Positions 1-11,671 of a DNA stretch of 64,000 nt are shown here, in pieces. Numbering within the stretch: the first letter of the stretch is position 1; every line of letters begins with the position of its first letter. The stretch lies in assembly GCA_026168455.1 (NCBI GenBank), contig CM047426.1:55353749-55417748 (forward strand), in the 5' to 3' direction. The DNA comes from Theocolax elegans. Taxonomy: Eukaryota; Arthropoda; Insecta; Hymenoptera; Cerocephalidae. A program made the translations under genes and the position numbers. The notes under the pieces are model-generated. The model was not told the origin of the DNA. It searched no databases and was given only the letters and a program-made list of their open reading frames with translations.

Positions 1-2221
1 CATATATAGCTGAAAAGAATATACCTTAAGTACCCAAATATATAAATATATATAGATATATAGGTGGTTCTCTGTGACATCGAAGATGAAAAAAATAAAT
101 ATTGCTATAACTGTGGGAATATGTTTTAGAGGTATCCAGTAGTTCACCTGAATTTTTTCAGATTTTTTCTGGGCCATTATTTTAAGCTACAGAGAGTCAA
201 AGTTGACATTTTAGCACTTTTTTGCATTATATGCCCATTTTCATGAATTTTTAGCTCCCAGGGGATGCATTTTTCACTAAAAACATAAGTATGACTTTTT
301 TTGTAAAATTTTCTGAACTTTCCATTAAAATTAATTTTAAAGCCATAAATGTATGCTGTCACACTCTTGTAAGCCATTTAAACCTTAAATAGTGAAAATC
401 AGCAATTCTGCTCCGGACTCTGAAAACCTAATACTTTCTAAAAGATGTCTTTTTATAGTCAGAAAGTGCCTAAAAATTTCCAGAGTGGGTCCAAATCACT
501 AAGATCACTGATGGTCAAAATATCCTGGAAAAGTGCCCGAAATATTAATAGAAATGTATATTTGTTGCCTCATAACGATGAATCTATTAGCATGATCATT
601 GCAAAAAAATTTGTGCACTTACCTTGGAGTGGTAGAAAAGTATCTTCACTTGTTTCAGTATCCATCTAATCCCCCGTAAGCTGCTAAAAATACAAATATT
701 ATTATACAAATGTAAAAAATTAATTTTTAAACATTTATAATGCAGAATTTTTAGTTTTACATCCCTTACAAGAATTATAATACTAATCTGACCATAAGTG
801 ATCTTAATGACTTGGACCCACTCTGGAAATTTTTAGGCAGTTTCTGACTATAAAAAGACATCTTTTAGACAGTATTAGGTTACCAGAGTCCGGAGCAGAA
901 TTGCTGATTTTCACTATTTAAGGTTTAAATGGATTACAAGAGTGTGACAGCATACATTTATGGCTTTAAAAGTATTTTTAATGAAAAGTTCAGAAAATTT
1001 TACAAAAAAAATCATACTTATGTTTTTAGTGAAAAATGCATCCCCTGGGAGCTAAAAATTCATGAAAATGGGCATATAATGCAAAAAAGTGCTAAAATGT
1101 CAACTTTGACTTTCTGTAACTTAAAATAATGGCCCAGAAAAAATCTGAAAAAATTCAGGAGAACTACTGGATACCTCTAAACCATATTCCCACAGTTATA
1201 GCAATATTTATTTTTTTCATCTTAGATGTCACAGAGAACCACCCATATATATATATGTGTGTGTGTGTATTCGTTGAGGAACGAAGGTCCGCCTCGAACG
1301 TGGATAGCGGTGTCAAATTGCTGGATAATGTCCTGCTAGACCTGCGGGCGTCGACGTTGGATGTGTATGCTGTTGAAGTCCGATGATTTCCAGATGTCGA
1401 AGTCGTAGTTCTTTGACTATGGCTCGTAGATGTCAACGATGCGTCTCGATTCCCGAATAGAAGATCTCTCTTGATTTTGAATGCGTATTGTTTTAAAGTC
1501 CGAATCGCAGTGCCACGCCCTCGGATAAAAATCAAAGAGTTGACGAGAAGAGCTTCGCCTTATGAAAACTTTATATGAAAAATTAGGAATGGCTGTGTCT
1601 CTTCTGGGTCCTCTTTATATACCCTAAAAATTTATGCATCTGTCCTTGTCTTACACTTTGCCTTATATGGAAATTGTGTAAGTAGTTCTCGATTTTTCTG
1701 TGCTTGCACCCGATTGGGCCGTTAGATGTGCGTGATTAAAAATTATCGAATCCCGTGCATTTTCTGTATCGCTTCGTAGTTAATTCGGAGAATTTGCTGT
1801 CCCCCTTTTATTACTGCGACGTTACCCAAAGAACGGCTTAATTTATTACTTCCTTCTAATGCTCGAATTTTCTAGTCGATGTTTCCCATCGCCGGCTCTT
1901 CTCCGAGCATTGATTTTATAGTGCAGTACAAAAAAACTCTTGCGTAAACCTTCGTTTCAATCTCACTAACGGCGATCCCGTTTATATGCGTATTGGCTTT
2001 GAATAATATCTTCAACTCTACTTATCAGTCTCTTTTTCGTTTGAAACACTCGTAAAATAATCTGTTCCTTAGCTCTATAAATTATAGTTTATATTACTGC
2101 ATTTACTTAGAATCATTCTTTATCAACCTTATTTTGTTCATCTTCTACGCCGTATTTTTATTCTAAACTACGCAGTACTTTTTACGAAAAATAATAATAT
2201 AATTTTTGTCGGGACGCGACA
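1..2221 (-). repeat. 3' LTR of Gypsy-1, partial, split by a foldback element
   Basis: Positions 1-62 and 1245-2221 match the 5' LTR from about 14,484 to 15,380. The LTR starts on the minus strand with TGTCGCGTCC directly after a polypurine tract. About 700 bp of its 3' part lies outside the window. It keeps a segment of about 155 bp (roughly 1,886-2,045) that is absent from the 5' LTR, so the two LTRs differ by a deletion. A TA/TG microsatellite within it is the insertion site of the foldback element at 63-1244. Confidence 0.88.
63..1244. mobile_element. Foldback element FB-1, TA-flanked, inside the 3' LTR
   Basis: The ends are long inverted repeats beginning GGTGGTTCTCTGTGACATC and flanked by TATA sequence. 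The left arm (63 to about 795) pairs with the right arm (about 800-1244), and the right arm lacks an inner stretch of roughly 300 bp compared with the second copy at 16,528-18,177. No transposase is present. The small open frames of 66 and 74 codons appear mirror-wise in both arms and are by-products of the palindrome. The element sits exactly where the LTR has its TA repeat, showing insertion after the retroelement. A TA target fits Tc1/mariner-type mobilisation, which is inference. Confidence 0.85.
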
Positions 2222-2239
2222 ATTCCCCCCCCTTTTTAC
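2222..2239 (-). other. Polypurine tract of Gypsy-1
   Basis: On the minus strand an A-run and nine G residues lead into GAAT directly before the LTR start TGTCGCG. This is the expected site for plus-strand DNA priming in LTR elements and fixes the orientation of the element. Confidence 0.85.
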
Positions 2240-4443
2240 AAACGACGCCCTCGTCGTTGATCAATATTATCATTTTATTATTATTTCTCTCAACAAGATA
2301 TCATACTTAATTTTAAATTATAAACATTATTTCGATTAATTTTTCTTTATCTCTTATGGTGAACTTTATAAACCATATTACAATTATTGCTTTCGTAGTT
2401 CAACTTTGTTTGTTATTATTTTTCATACATCTATTACATTATTTCAAACAGTTTAACAGTATTAATATAGATCACATACAAAAATAGATACTTAATAAAA
2501 AAAAATTTTATTATTACAATTTTTATTCTAGATATTCCGAAAAATTGTATAATTATTATTAAATGTGTTTTCTGTAGATAAAAAAATGTATTTATCTTTA
2601 GTTTGTATTCCTAATTTTAGTATACATCAACTCATGTTAAAAATATATATTATTAGTATTTTTTTTTCTCGTAGCCACATTTCTTTTTTACAAAATTTTC
2701 AATTTTTTTTTAATAATATTTGTATGCTTACATATATATTTTCTAAAAAGTTAAACAAAACAGTTAAATATTAGTTTCCTTTTTTTTTACATTTATTCAA
2801 ATGATAATTCTACTGTTACGAATTGTTAAAGAGAAGAAAAAAAAAATTTCCTATTCTTATGCAATATTAATTCTCCCTTCAATGTGAACAATGTTAGTAC
2901 ATCCTATCTTAATAATATATTTATATATTTTTTATATAAAAGGATTAGGAGTGAAGAAAAATTAATTTTCTTCGCTCCCCCTCCCCACTAAAATAAAACG
3001 AACACATAACTATTTGCCCTTTTTTTTAGAATTTTCTTTTCAGCCATTATAAACAAAGATTCACTTTTAATATAATATAATATATAATTGAGAAATAGTT
3101 AATTTAGTTTCATAAGAAAAAGATACAATCGATACAAATGAAAAAATAAAATGAGCAATACATAAGTGACAGTGCGAAAATTGAGTAGGCTAAGTAGGCC
3201 CATGTAGAACCATCCTCCTATATCTTAGGAGAAAGAGTAGACTACACTGAATAAACGATACGACGGAATAACCCAAGCAGTTACGGCACTGCCCGATGCT
3301 TAGACATCATTGAATTATGACAACAACGTTCGTTTTTATTCGCTTAATTCCATTTTGTTTCACGTTAAAATGACTAATTTACACTCTTTTTATTTTTATA
3401 TTTTCAGGAATTGTTTAAATATTCGTCATTTTCTTGATTTTATTTAAACTAACAACTGTAGAAACTTATTTGTTATGTTCAAGTAATATAAAGAGAAATC
3501 GTTTGAATTTGTTTACTTTTTAGTTTCCAATGAAAGAATATTTATTTTAAATAATATTTAAATAAATTCACCAGAATTTTACTACTAATTATATTATTTT
3601 TGTATTTTTTTTTTGCTACACATTGTATTATTGGTAATATAAACATGAGAAAAATATTATTTATCTGTATCAATTATCATTGGATTCTGAATTGTTATCC
3701 TGAATTGTTTTATAAAATTTTTAAAATTTATTCGAAACAATTAGCATACCTATTGTTTATAAATAAGAGGAAAATATTCTAATGTGCCTGTCTTAGGTTT
3801 TATATTACTAGTTCTATATAAAACTTAAATAATCGTATGAAAATAAGTGTTGTTTTATTTTTTTAAACCTTTTTCTTTTATATACATTGTTTGTTTAAAT
3901 CAGTATTTATGTACAAAGTATTAGATTGAAAACTAGTATGAACTACATTGGCATAAATACTAAATTGTACAATTTTAATTATTATTGTTTTTATTAATAG
4001 TTGAATTTTGAACTTTATCCACAAAATTAACAAATTAATCGAATTTTCTGCATTTTTCTTTATTAAAATCAATATTAGAAATATTCTCATACTTTGAATT
4101 TGAATCGTAAATTTTGTCCGACATGAGTATTGATACTATTGCTGAGTTTACTTTATTTAATTACTTTAATTAATGAAGTTTTCAACTTTTTTTTAATTAT
4201 TAATTTTAAAAATCTTTCTTTTTCCTCCTCTTCTCGTTTCTTTGCAATCGTTATATTGTTGTACAGATTCTCCTATGTCCATTGAGCCTAGTGTTAGATT
4301 ATTTTTTTTCTATTATGCCAAACTCTCATTATATATTTATACCTGCACGTCCAGTAAGAAAGTATGACTAATTAACACAATTACTAGAGTCAAGGTGAGT
4401 TCAGTTGTAATTATTTATATAGGTTTACATTTTGAATGGTATG
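2240..4443. other. AT-rich noncoding 3' part of Gypsy-1
   Basis: This stretch lies between the polypurine tract and the integrase end, where some Gypsy elements carry env. It is extremely AT-rich with homopolymer runs, and the open frames are short and low in complexity. I see no env, no transmembrane gene and no recognisable repeat here. It could be an eroded third gene or a later insertion. Confidence 0.5.
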
Positions 4444-4748
4444 TAGGAAGGATACGTGACGGTGTTGCTGGAGCTTCTACCGCAACGAGGAAGAAAGGGT
4501 GCAATTAAGCACTCCTTAGGAAGGATAAGTGACGGTGTTACTGGAGCTTTTACCGCAACGAGGAGGAAAGGGTGCAATTAAGCACTCCTTAGGAAGGATA
4601 AGTGACGGTGTTGCTGGAGCTTTTACCGCAACCAGGAGGAAAGGGTGCAATTAAGAACTCCTTAGAAAGGATAAGTGACGGTTATTGCTGGAGCATTTAC
4701 CGCAACGAGGAGGAAAGGGTGCAATTAAGCACTCCTTGGGAAGGATAG
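4444..4748. repeat. 73-bp tandem repeat, four copies plus a stub
   Basis: Four direct copies start at 4444, 4517, 4590 and 4663, each beginning TAGGAAGGATA and ending GCACTCCT or a close variant, followed by about 12 bp of a fifth. The fourth copy has one extra base. Copies differ at only a few positions. The unit is clearly richer in G+C than its surroundings and includes GTGACGGTGTTGCTGGAGC. There are no spacers, so it is not a CRISPR array. Confidence 0.93.
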
Positions 4749-5199
4749 GATATAGGTTTTAGACTTAGTGATATGTTTAGACTTAGTGATTAAATTTGAC
4801 TGAGCTCAACTGACATTGAAAATTTAAACCTTTTCCTTACTTTCCTTTGTACATTAACATCATTGGTATCTTAGGCGATAAGAGTAAAGAGAAAAAGACC
4901 CTTTTTTTTGTTATTTGCCTTATTCGTTTCTAATTTAATAATCGCGTATTTATTTAATTTAAGTGAGTATATGCTTTTCGTGTAATGATCTTACTGTATA
5001 ATAAAAAATATTATTTCCTGGTAGTTTATTTTCGTCGTTAATTTAGATATATACATATTATTTTTATATCGTTTTTTTTTGTATAAAGTCAGATAAATTG
5101 AAATAATTTTACTTTTAGTTGAATGTATGCCAATTTTGATTACAAGATAATAAATATTATTCTATTGACAACCTTTTAGAACTGTAAAATATATATATA
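4749..5199. other. AT-rich gap with no recognised feature
   Basis: Low-complexity AT-rich sequence between the 73-bp repeat and the mariner-type MITE. No coding potential, RNA gene or clear repeat was seen. Confidence 0.5.
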
Positions 5200-5686
5200 C
5201 AGGGTGATCCAGAAACATAGGTAACATATATATATATATATATATTCCGATTCAGAAAATTAATTCGAGTATAACCCCGTCGGAATTTTAAAAAAATATT
5301 AATTAGGCAAGGCGTAATTAAATTTTGAAATGGGCCAATCAGAGGCCGGATTAGGGAAGAAAGGTGAGCGGCGTTGCCGCGCGAGACTAATGCAACAGTT
5401 CAACGAACGAAGCGGCCGAGGCGCCTGAACATAGCTAATGCGTATAGCAGAAGCGAAGATCGCGGAAGCGAATGAATCGCAAAATATATTTTACGAGATT
5501 GATTGTATGAATAAAATGTACAATCAAGGAAATGATTTTTATTTAAGTTTAAATTAGACCGCAGACTAATAAATTCATTACTACTATTATTAATTTACTT
5601 ACTAAATCTATGATACGCGTGCGTTATAAATATGAGATTATTACAGTTTTTAATCTCATCGTTACCTATGTTTCTTGATCACCCTG
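5200..5686. mobile_element. Mariner-type MITE with TA flanks
   Basis: The left end CAGGGTGATCCAGAAACATA is repeated inverted at the right end, differing slightly near a run of A, and both ends are bordered by TA. The interior of about 430 bp has no transposase. CAGGGTG-type ends with TA duplication are typical of Tc1/mariner-derived MITEs in insects. The element is cut by the tandem duplication that begins at about 5276, so its right 410 bp recurs at 6792-7202. Confidence 0.85.
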
Positions 5687-5765
5687 TATATATATATATA
5701 TGTGTGCGTATACATATTTTCAAGCACATCGGGGCTATTATATATTATATACCTATGTTTAGGCA

Positions 5766-6300
5766 CTACAAAGGCTCCATATATGAATATCTTAACCTAT
5801 TCACATGCACTATTTTCGTTTTATTATGAGCTAGCTCTATTTTTACATTTCCCTTGTTATTAACTATTTCTAAAATCCGATGTGGTCCAGTATGTTGATC
5901 GCCTAGTTTGTATTTCTTCCCTCCTTTTAATAACCAGACATTATCCCCTGTCTGAAATTCTTGATAGAATTTCGACCTATGTTTAGAAGCTATTAATTTT
6001 TCTCGCGCAATTCCCTGTATTTCGTTTAAACGTTGTCGTAATTTTCCTAAAGGTTCGTTTGATGGTAGTCGCGCTTTTCGTGCAAAAACAATTTCAAAAG
6101 GTGTGTAGAGATGACCCTCATGTACCGACGTATTATACGAAAACGCGGCTAATTCGCATAACTCATCGCATGCATCATTTCTTTCTATCATTGTTTTTAA
6201 ATAATCTGCTAAGCTGCTATGAAAACGCTCAACGGAGTTGGACTGAGGGTGATAAGCCGTGGTTTTAACTTCTTTAATCTTAAAAATTTTCGCTACTTCT
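5766..6300 (-). pseudogene. Gypsy-1 integrase C-terminal part, copy A
   Basis: The longest frame (5766-6191) and its upstream extension encode the end of a retroviral-type integrase. HPQSNSVERFH includes the third catalytic acid (E), followed by the helical region and a C-terminal module with the motif GPHRILEI, typical of Gypsy integrases. The zinc-binding N-terminus and the first two catalytic aspartates are missing: sequence jumps from the RNase H linker straight into the core end near 6300. It ends 80 bp from the MITE. The same deletion is present in copy B. Confidence 0.85.
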
Positions 6301-6784
6301 CGTCACGCAATTTTCGCTTCTTCTTCGTCACGTAACACCATAGCAAAATGCATTTTTCCGTTTTTGTTATTGATTCTTATTTCTCCTGGATTTAAATTGG
6401 AAAAATGAGGTAGTAATAATTTGAAGCCAAATTTCTGGATCCTTCATCTAAAGGTATTCCAGTCGTAGTTATGAAATAAACGTAATTATCTTTTCTCATA
6501 AAAAGTTGTTCTTTAACTTCAATGAATTTCTTTTCATCATTCGGTTCTTCGTAAACGTCCTTTTCTTCCCAGGACTCGTCAAATTTGTTGTTAAAATTAT
6601 CTATCTCCATGGGTTGTAATCTTTTGTCTGAGTTGACTATCGTTTCAATTTCCTCGGGGACTTCTTGTATTATAGGAAGGTTTTTGACTGGTTCTTTTGA
6701 TATATTTGACTTGTTGGATCGTTTTGCTCTCTTTTCATTGTAGTTTGGCCGTGTTATTTTTCCTGCGCGACTGCGTGTTTCCAT
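6301..6784 (-). pseudogene. RNase H-integrase linker, copy A
   Basis: A 130-codon frame beginning METRSRAG matches the charged linker that follows RNase H in copy B. A one-base deletion near 6418 shifts the frame, so this copy ends early compared with the 195-codon version in unit B. It has no RNase H in front of it because the duplication junction lies just beyond its start. Confidence 0.75.
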
Positions 6785-6791
6785 AGAATGA

Positions 6792-7202
6792 CCCGTCGGA
6801 ATTTTAAAAAATATTATTATGCAAGGCGTAATAAATTTGAAATGCGGCCAATCAGAGGCCGGATTAGGGAAGAAAGTTGAGCGGCGTGCCGCGCGACTAA
6901 TGGCAACAGTTCAACGAACGAAGCGCGCCGAGGCGCCTGAACCTAGCTAATGCGTTTATTAGCAGAAGCGAAGATCGCGGAAGCGAATGAATCGCAAAAT
7001 ATATTTTACGAGATTGATTGTATGAATAAAATGTACAATCAAGGAAATGATTTTTATTTAAGTTTAAATTAGACCGCAGACTAATAAATTCATTACTACT
7101 ATTATTAATTTACTTACTAAATCTATGATACGCGTGCGTTATAAATATGAGATTATTACAGTTTTTAATCTCATCGTTACCTATGTTTCTTGATCACCCT
7201 GT
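6792..7202. mobile_element. Partial mariner-type MITE copied by the tandem duplication
   Basis: This is the right-hand 410 bp of the MITE at 5200-5686, including the inverted end TTGATCACCCTG and TA flank. Its left terminus is absent because duplication unit B begins within it. Compared with unit A it has several one-base indels in the GC-rich interior. Confidence 0.85.
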
Positions 7203-7280
7203 ATATATATATATATGTGTGCGTATACATATTTTCAAGCACATCGGGGCTATTATATATTATATACCTATGTTTAGGCA

Positions 7281-7815
7281 CTACAAAGGCTCCATATATG
7301 AATATCTTAACCTATTCACATGCACTATTTTCGTTTTATTATGAGCTAGCTCTATTTTTACATTTCCCTTGTTATTAACTATTTCTAAAATCCGATGTGG
7401 TCCAGTATGTTGATCGCCTAGTTTGTATTTCTTCCCTCCTTTTAATAACCAGACATTATCCCCTGTCTGAAATTCTTGATAGAATTTCGACCTATGTTTA
7501 GAAGCTATTAATTTTTCTCGCGCAATTCCCTGTATTTCGTTTAAACGTTGTCGTAATTTTCCTAAAGGTTCGTTTGATGGTAGTCGCGCTTTTCGTGCAA
7601 AAACAATTTCAAAAGGTGTGTAGAGATGACCCTCATGTACCGACGTATTATACGAAAACGCGGCTAATTCGCATAACTCATCGCATGCATCATTTCTTTC
7701 TATCATTGTTTTTAAATAATCTGCTAAGCTGCTATGAAAACGCTCAACGGAGTTGGACTGAGGGTGATAAGCCGTGGTTTTAACTTCTTTAATCTTAAAA
7801 ATTTTCGCTACTTCT
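7281..7815 (-). pseudogene. Gypsy-1 integrase C-terminal part, copy B
   Basis: Identical in the 141-codon frame (7281-7706) to copy A, with the same HPQSN..ER core end and GPHRI module. This copy is joined to the rest of pol on its upstream side. The integrase zinc finger and the first two catalytic aspartates are deleted, so it cannot integrate DNA. The deletion point follows the linker residues DEEEAKIA near 7815. Confidence 0.85.
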
Positions 7816-8345
7816 CGTCACGCAATTTTCGCTTCTTCTTCGTCACGTAACACCATAGCAAAATGCATTTTTCCGTTTTTGTTATTGATTCTTATTTCTC
7901 CTGGATTTAAATTGGAAAAATGAGGTAGTAATAATTTTGAAGCCAAATTTCTGGATCCTTCATCTAAAGGTATTCCAGTCGTAGTTATGAAATAAACGTA
8001 ATTATCTTTTCTCATAAAAAGTTGTTCTTTAACTTCAATGAATTTCTTTTCATCATTCGGTTCTTCGTAAACGTCCTTTTCTTCCCAGGACTCGTCAAAT
8101 TTGTTGTTAAAATTATCTATCTCCATGGGTTGTAATCTTTTGTCTGAGTTGACTATCGTTTCAATTTCCTCGGGGACTTCTTGTATTATAGGAAGGTTTT
8201 TGACTGGTTCTTTTGATATATTTGACTTGTTGGATCGTTTTGCTCTCTTTTCATTGTAGTTTGGCCGTGTTATTTTTCCTGCGCGACTGCGTGTTTCCAT
8301 AGAATGATTTTTAATAACATAAACGGGTTCTTCTATTGGATGATA
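7816..8345 (-). pseudogene. RNase H-integrase linker of Gypsy-1
   Basis: The frame contains METRSRAGKITRPNY and a long acidic and basic stretch ending GKMHFAMVLRDEEEAK, a linker seen in several insect Gypsy lineages between RNase H and integrase. It is in a different frame from RNase H; a one-base loss near 8338 causes the shift. It leads directly into the truncated integrase. Confidence 0.7.
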
Positions 8346-8767
8346 ACGCGTCAGCATTAACATTACTTTTACCGGCTTTGTATACGATGTCAAAGTCGTA
8401 TGCATTCAGTTTCATTCTCCATCTACTAACTCTGGATGTTGGATCTACTGAGTATTTAAACCAAACAAGTGGTTTATGATCTGTTATAATGAGGAAACGA
8501 CGGCCTCTTAGATAGCAATCGAACTGAGTAACGGCATACAGTATGGCTAATGCTTCCCTTGAATAAGTATCATATTTTTGCTCGGCTTTGTTTAATACCT
8601 GTGAAACATAAGCAACTGGCAGGTCGGTTCCCACCTCTCCTTGTGATAATATTGCTCCTATTGCTGTACCGCTAGCGTCACAAGTCACTATAAATGGTTT
8701 ATTAAAATCTGCGATTTGTAGTATTGGTTGTTTACACAATTTTTCTATTAAATCATCGAATGCCTTT
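8311..8767 (-). pseudogene. Gypsy-1 RNase H domain
   Basis: A 142-codon frame shows the Ty3/Gypsy RNase H pattern: TCDASGTAIGAILSQ with the first catalytic D, YSREALAILYAV with the E, and ITDHKPLVWF with the next D, then GKSNVNADALS. The enzyme would degrade the RNA strand of the replication hybrid. It is separated from the RT connection domain by a 512-bp TTAA MITE and is frameshifted at its end into the linker. Confidence 0.9.
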
Positions 8768-8771
8768 TTAA

Positions 8772-9283
8772 GGGGATGTCGGAGCTATAGCCTCCATCAA
8801 AAGCCGCTCGATCTCTCGGTTTCGAATGGCGCTGTAGTCAGGTGTCGATTTCTACGATAAACGTACTTAAAACATAAATTATAAATTTTACAGCTACATA
8901 GAGCTGTTGAAAGATACTTTCCCCCCTAGCTATGACTAAACTTAAGGTAATTATAATATTACTCTTGGAAGCAAATGTTTATTTTTAAAGAAATGTGAAA
9001 TACGTCTCATATTCAATGAATCTATATCTGCCGTAATGCTACACGCAACGTATTTCACATTTCTTTAAAAAAATAAACATTTACTGCCAAGAATAATATT
9101 ACAATTACCTTAATTTTAGTTATAGCTAGGGGGGAAAGTATCTTTCAACAGCTCTATGTAGCTGTAAAATTTATAATTTATGTTTTAAGTACGTTTATCG
9201 TAGAAATCGACACCTGACTACAGCGCCATTCGAAACCGAGAGATCGAGCGGCTTTTGATGGAGGCTATGGCTCCGACATCCCC
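8772..9283. mobile_element. Palindromic TTAA MITE interrupting pol
   Basis: TTAA lies on both sides (8768-8771 and 9284-9287). The ends are GGGGATGTCGGAGC and its inverse, and the arms of about 230 bp form an almost complete palindrome around a 45-bp centre near 9,030. No coding frame is present. TTAA duplication is the hallmark of piggyBac-type transposition, so a piggyBac-derived MITE is inferred. A second MITE with the same termini but a different interior is at 53,374-53,756. Confidence 0.9.
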
Positions 9284-9287
9284 TTAA

Positions 9288-9781
9288 CCTCGCTGGACCA
9301 TAGGAAAGGTGCGTCTTTCTTCAATAAATTACTTAATGGTCTAGCAATACCCGAAAAATTCGCAATGAATTGTCTATAATAACCTGCTAATCCTAAAAAT
9401 TGACGTATGTTTTTCACTGTTTTTTGAATTGGAAATTTTTTTACTGCTTCTAATTTTTTTTGGATCCGGCAAAACACCTTCTGGTGATAGTACGTGTCCC
9501 AGATACACTACTTCTCTCTTTAAAAATTCACATTTGTCTGGCTGTAATTTCAGGTTTGCGGCGCGTACTCTTTGCAAAAATTTTTCAAACTTTTGGTTAT
9601 GTTCCTGAATATTTTTAGCGTATATAACTGCGTCGTCAAGGAATAAAAATATTTCTTTGCCTTGCATGCCTTCGAAAACACGATCAATCATCCTTTGAAA
9701 AGTGGCTGGAGAATTGCATAATCCCATAGGCATTGTTTTAAATTGAAATAAACCGAATGAAGAGGCGAAAGCTGTTTTATG
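9288..9781 (-). pseudogene. Gypsy-1 reverse transcriptase, C-terminal half
   Basis: After a TGA stop (in place of the expected Trp codon) the same frame continues with MPMGLCNSPATFQRM, then FLFLDDAVIYAKN, where the usual YxDD catalytic box reads FLDD, and the thumb motif YLGHVLSPEGV. A frameshift near 9,460 moves to a second frame carrying the connection region IRQFLGLAGYYRQFI. The coding sequence is then cut by the TTAA MITE. Multiple lesions show it is inactive. Confidence 0.9.
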
Positions 9782-11659
9782 TCAATCTTCTTGAGCTAAC
9801 GGAACTTGTAAAAATCCTTGACATAAATCCAAGACGGTGAATACACGATTTTCTGGTCCGATTTGATCGATAATATCTAGTATATTTGGTAATGGGTATC
9901 GATCTTTTACGGTTTTATCGTTTAATTGTCGAAAATCGACAACTAGTCGGTATCGTTTATTACCCTGACTATCAGGCTTTTTTGTTACTAGAAAAACAGG
10001 TGATGTATAATTGGAACTTGATGGTTCAATTATGTCTCCTTCAATCATTTCTTTTAATTGTTTATCAAGTTCGCTTTTGAGAGCATGAGGAAATCTATAT
10101 GGCTTAGCTGTGATTGGTATGTCGTCGACAGTCGGTATCTTATGTTCTATAGCATTTGTCACGCCTAATTTTTCTCCTTTTAGACAGAAACAATCCGAAT
10201 ATTTATCAATTAAATTTTCTATAGATTTGTCTTTGTTCCTCGTCCATTTATCAAAATGCAAGGCATCTTTTAACCGTTCATTACGATTAAGTGCACTTGT
10301 ATCCTCCGTTATGTTAAGTATCCTCGCTTCAGATCGATCGTCAGAAATGTCGTGTATGTCGACCTCTTCACTTTCATAACTATAAAAATTATTAATATAA
10401 GGTTTATTTGAATAAACCAAATAACTGTTATTCATTTCGTTTTCGTGTATGGCTTCGACAAATTCACTTCGTAAATTTTTGTTTATTACTCGTACATTCA
10501 ATAAAAAGTCGCTAGGGTCCTCATTCTGTTCATTTTCGTCCTGTATGATAATTAAATTCTCATTATTTATCTCATTTTCAGTTTCTTCAGTTCCTTGTTT
10601 GTTTATCCATAATATTTCGGTTCTCGGGATAGTATCTAACTTTTCCCTCGACATAACCAATTCTTCGTTATTCAATTTACAAACATAACTAACATTTTTA
10701 TCACGAAGTCCGCATTTATCGCCCTCCTCGATTTCGTAATCTATTCGTACTTGACAATTCAACTTTTTATCAACAAAATCTTCCTTATTTTCACGAGGTC
10801 CGCATTTATCGCCCTCCTCGATTTCATAAACCATTTGTACTCGACAATTATTAACTGTCTTATTCAATAAATTTTCTTCATTTTTTATTTCATTTTCAAT
10901 ATCATACTTCAGGTCAACTTCGTTTTCATAATTAGTACAGGATGGACTCTCAGCCATCCTATCGAACAATGGTGCCTTAATAATACGATAATTTTCAGTA
11001 ATTTCATCAAATTTTTCTTTAATACGTGGCTCAGTCACATCACATACGCGTGGCTGCGCTTTTCCATTATTTATTTGTAATCGTTCTTCCTTCATTAATC
11101 CATAACAATTTTCAATTCCTTTACATGTATTATTCTTTAGATCCGACTCCTCGTCGATCTGATGTACTTGTATTTCGTCATTTTTATAATCGTCATATAA
11201 CTCTTGTTCTTTTTCACTGTGATTGTATAGGTTTTTGTCGTTGCCATTTTGATTTCTTTCATTTCTTTGTTCTTGCTCGTAGATTTCATACGCTTCGTTT
11301 GTGTCAAATTTTATAAACGTTTCATCATTTTCGTGTAATTGAAAATCACTTGACGTTTCTGAGTCACTATCGGTATAATTATAAAATCTTGAATTTTTCA
11401 TGTTCGTATAATCATTGTTTTCCCTTGGTTTTGTCATAAATCGTATTGATTTTCGATCATTATTTTCTATTTCCTCCATTATATAAATCGATTCATCCGT
11501 TTGCGTATTATTAGCATTTTCAAATGGGAGGATTAATCCGTTAAATTCTAAATATTGTTCCAAATAATTGATTTTTGCATCGTTTCTACGGAAAAAATCC
11601 GTGCCTAAGATTCCGTCTTGTTGTATAGGGAACGAATCATGTACTAAATTGTGTTCCAC
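9782..11659 (-). pseudogene. Gypsy-1 pol: protease end, long acidic spacer, RT N-terminal half
   Basis: This 625-codon frame is the longest in the window. It opens with the protease end (GILGTDFF), followed by about 390 residues rich in Glu, Asp and Asn, and then the RT N-terminus (SSSNYTSPVFLVTKK, YRLVVDFRQLN, VFTVLDLCQGF). The spacer has an internal repeat: VYEIEEGDKCGPRE and DYEIEEGDKCGLRD, about 40 residues apart. The frame is open upstream except for a TAA at 11,669-11,671 inside the protease. It ends at a TGA where family members have Trp. Such a long protease-RT spacer is unusual. Confidence 0.9.
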
Positions 11660-11671
11660 GGGAGATCCTTA

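Larger units (their letters stand above)
5276..8307. repeat. 1,516-bp tandem duplication across MITE and integrase remnant
   Basis: Unit A (5276-6791) and unit B (6792-8307) are direct copies. Unit B starts inside the MITE sequence, joined to the end of the RNase H-integrase linker, so the duplication came after both the MITE insertion and the integrase deletion. Differences, mostly one-base indels, cluster in the first 200 bp of the units, plus a missing T near 6418 in unit A. The rest is almost identical. It could be recent or an assembly artefact of noisy long reads. Confidence 0.9.

Noticed and set aside
177..1129. The 66- and 74-codon frames in the foldback elements as small genes.
   Set aside because: They appear mirror-wise in both palindrome arms and in both copies, as expected from inverted duplication; no start context or domain supports them.
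4444..4748. A CRISPR-like direct repeat array.
   Set aside because: Repeats are contiguous 73-bp units with no spacers, in an insect-type genome.
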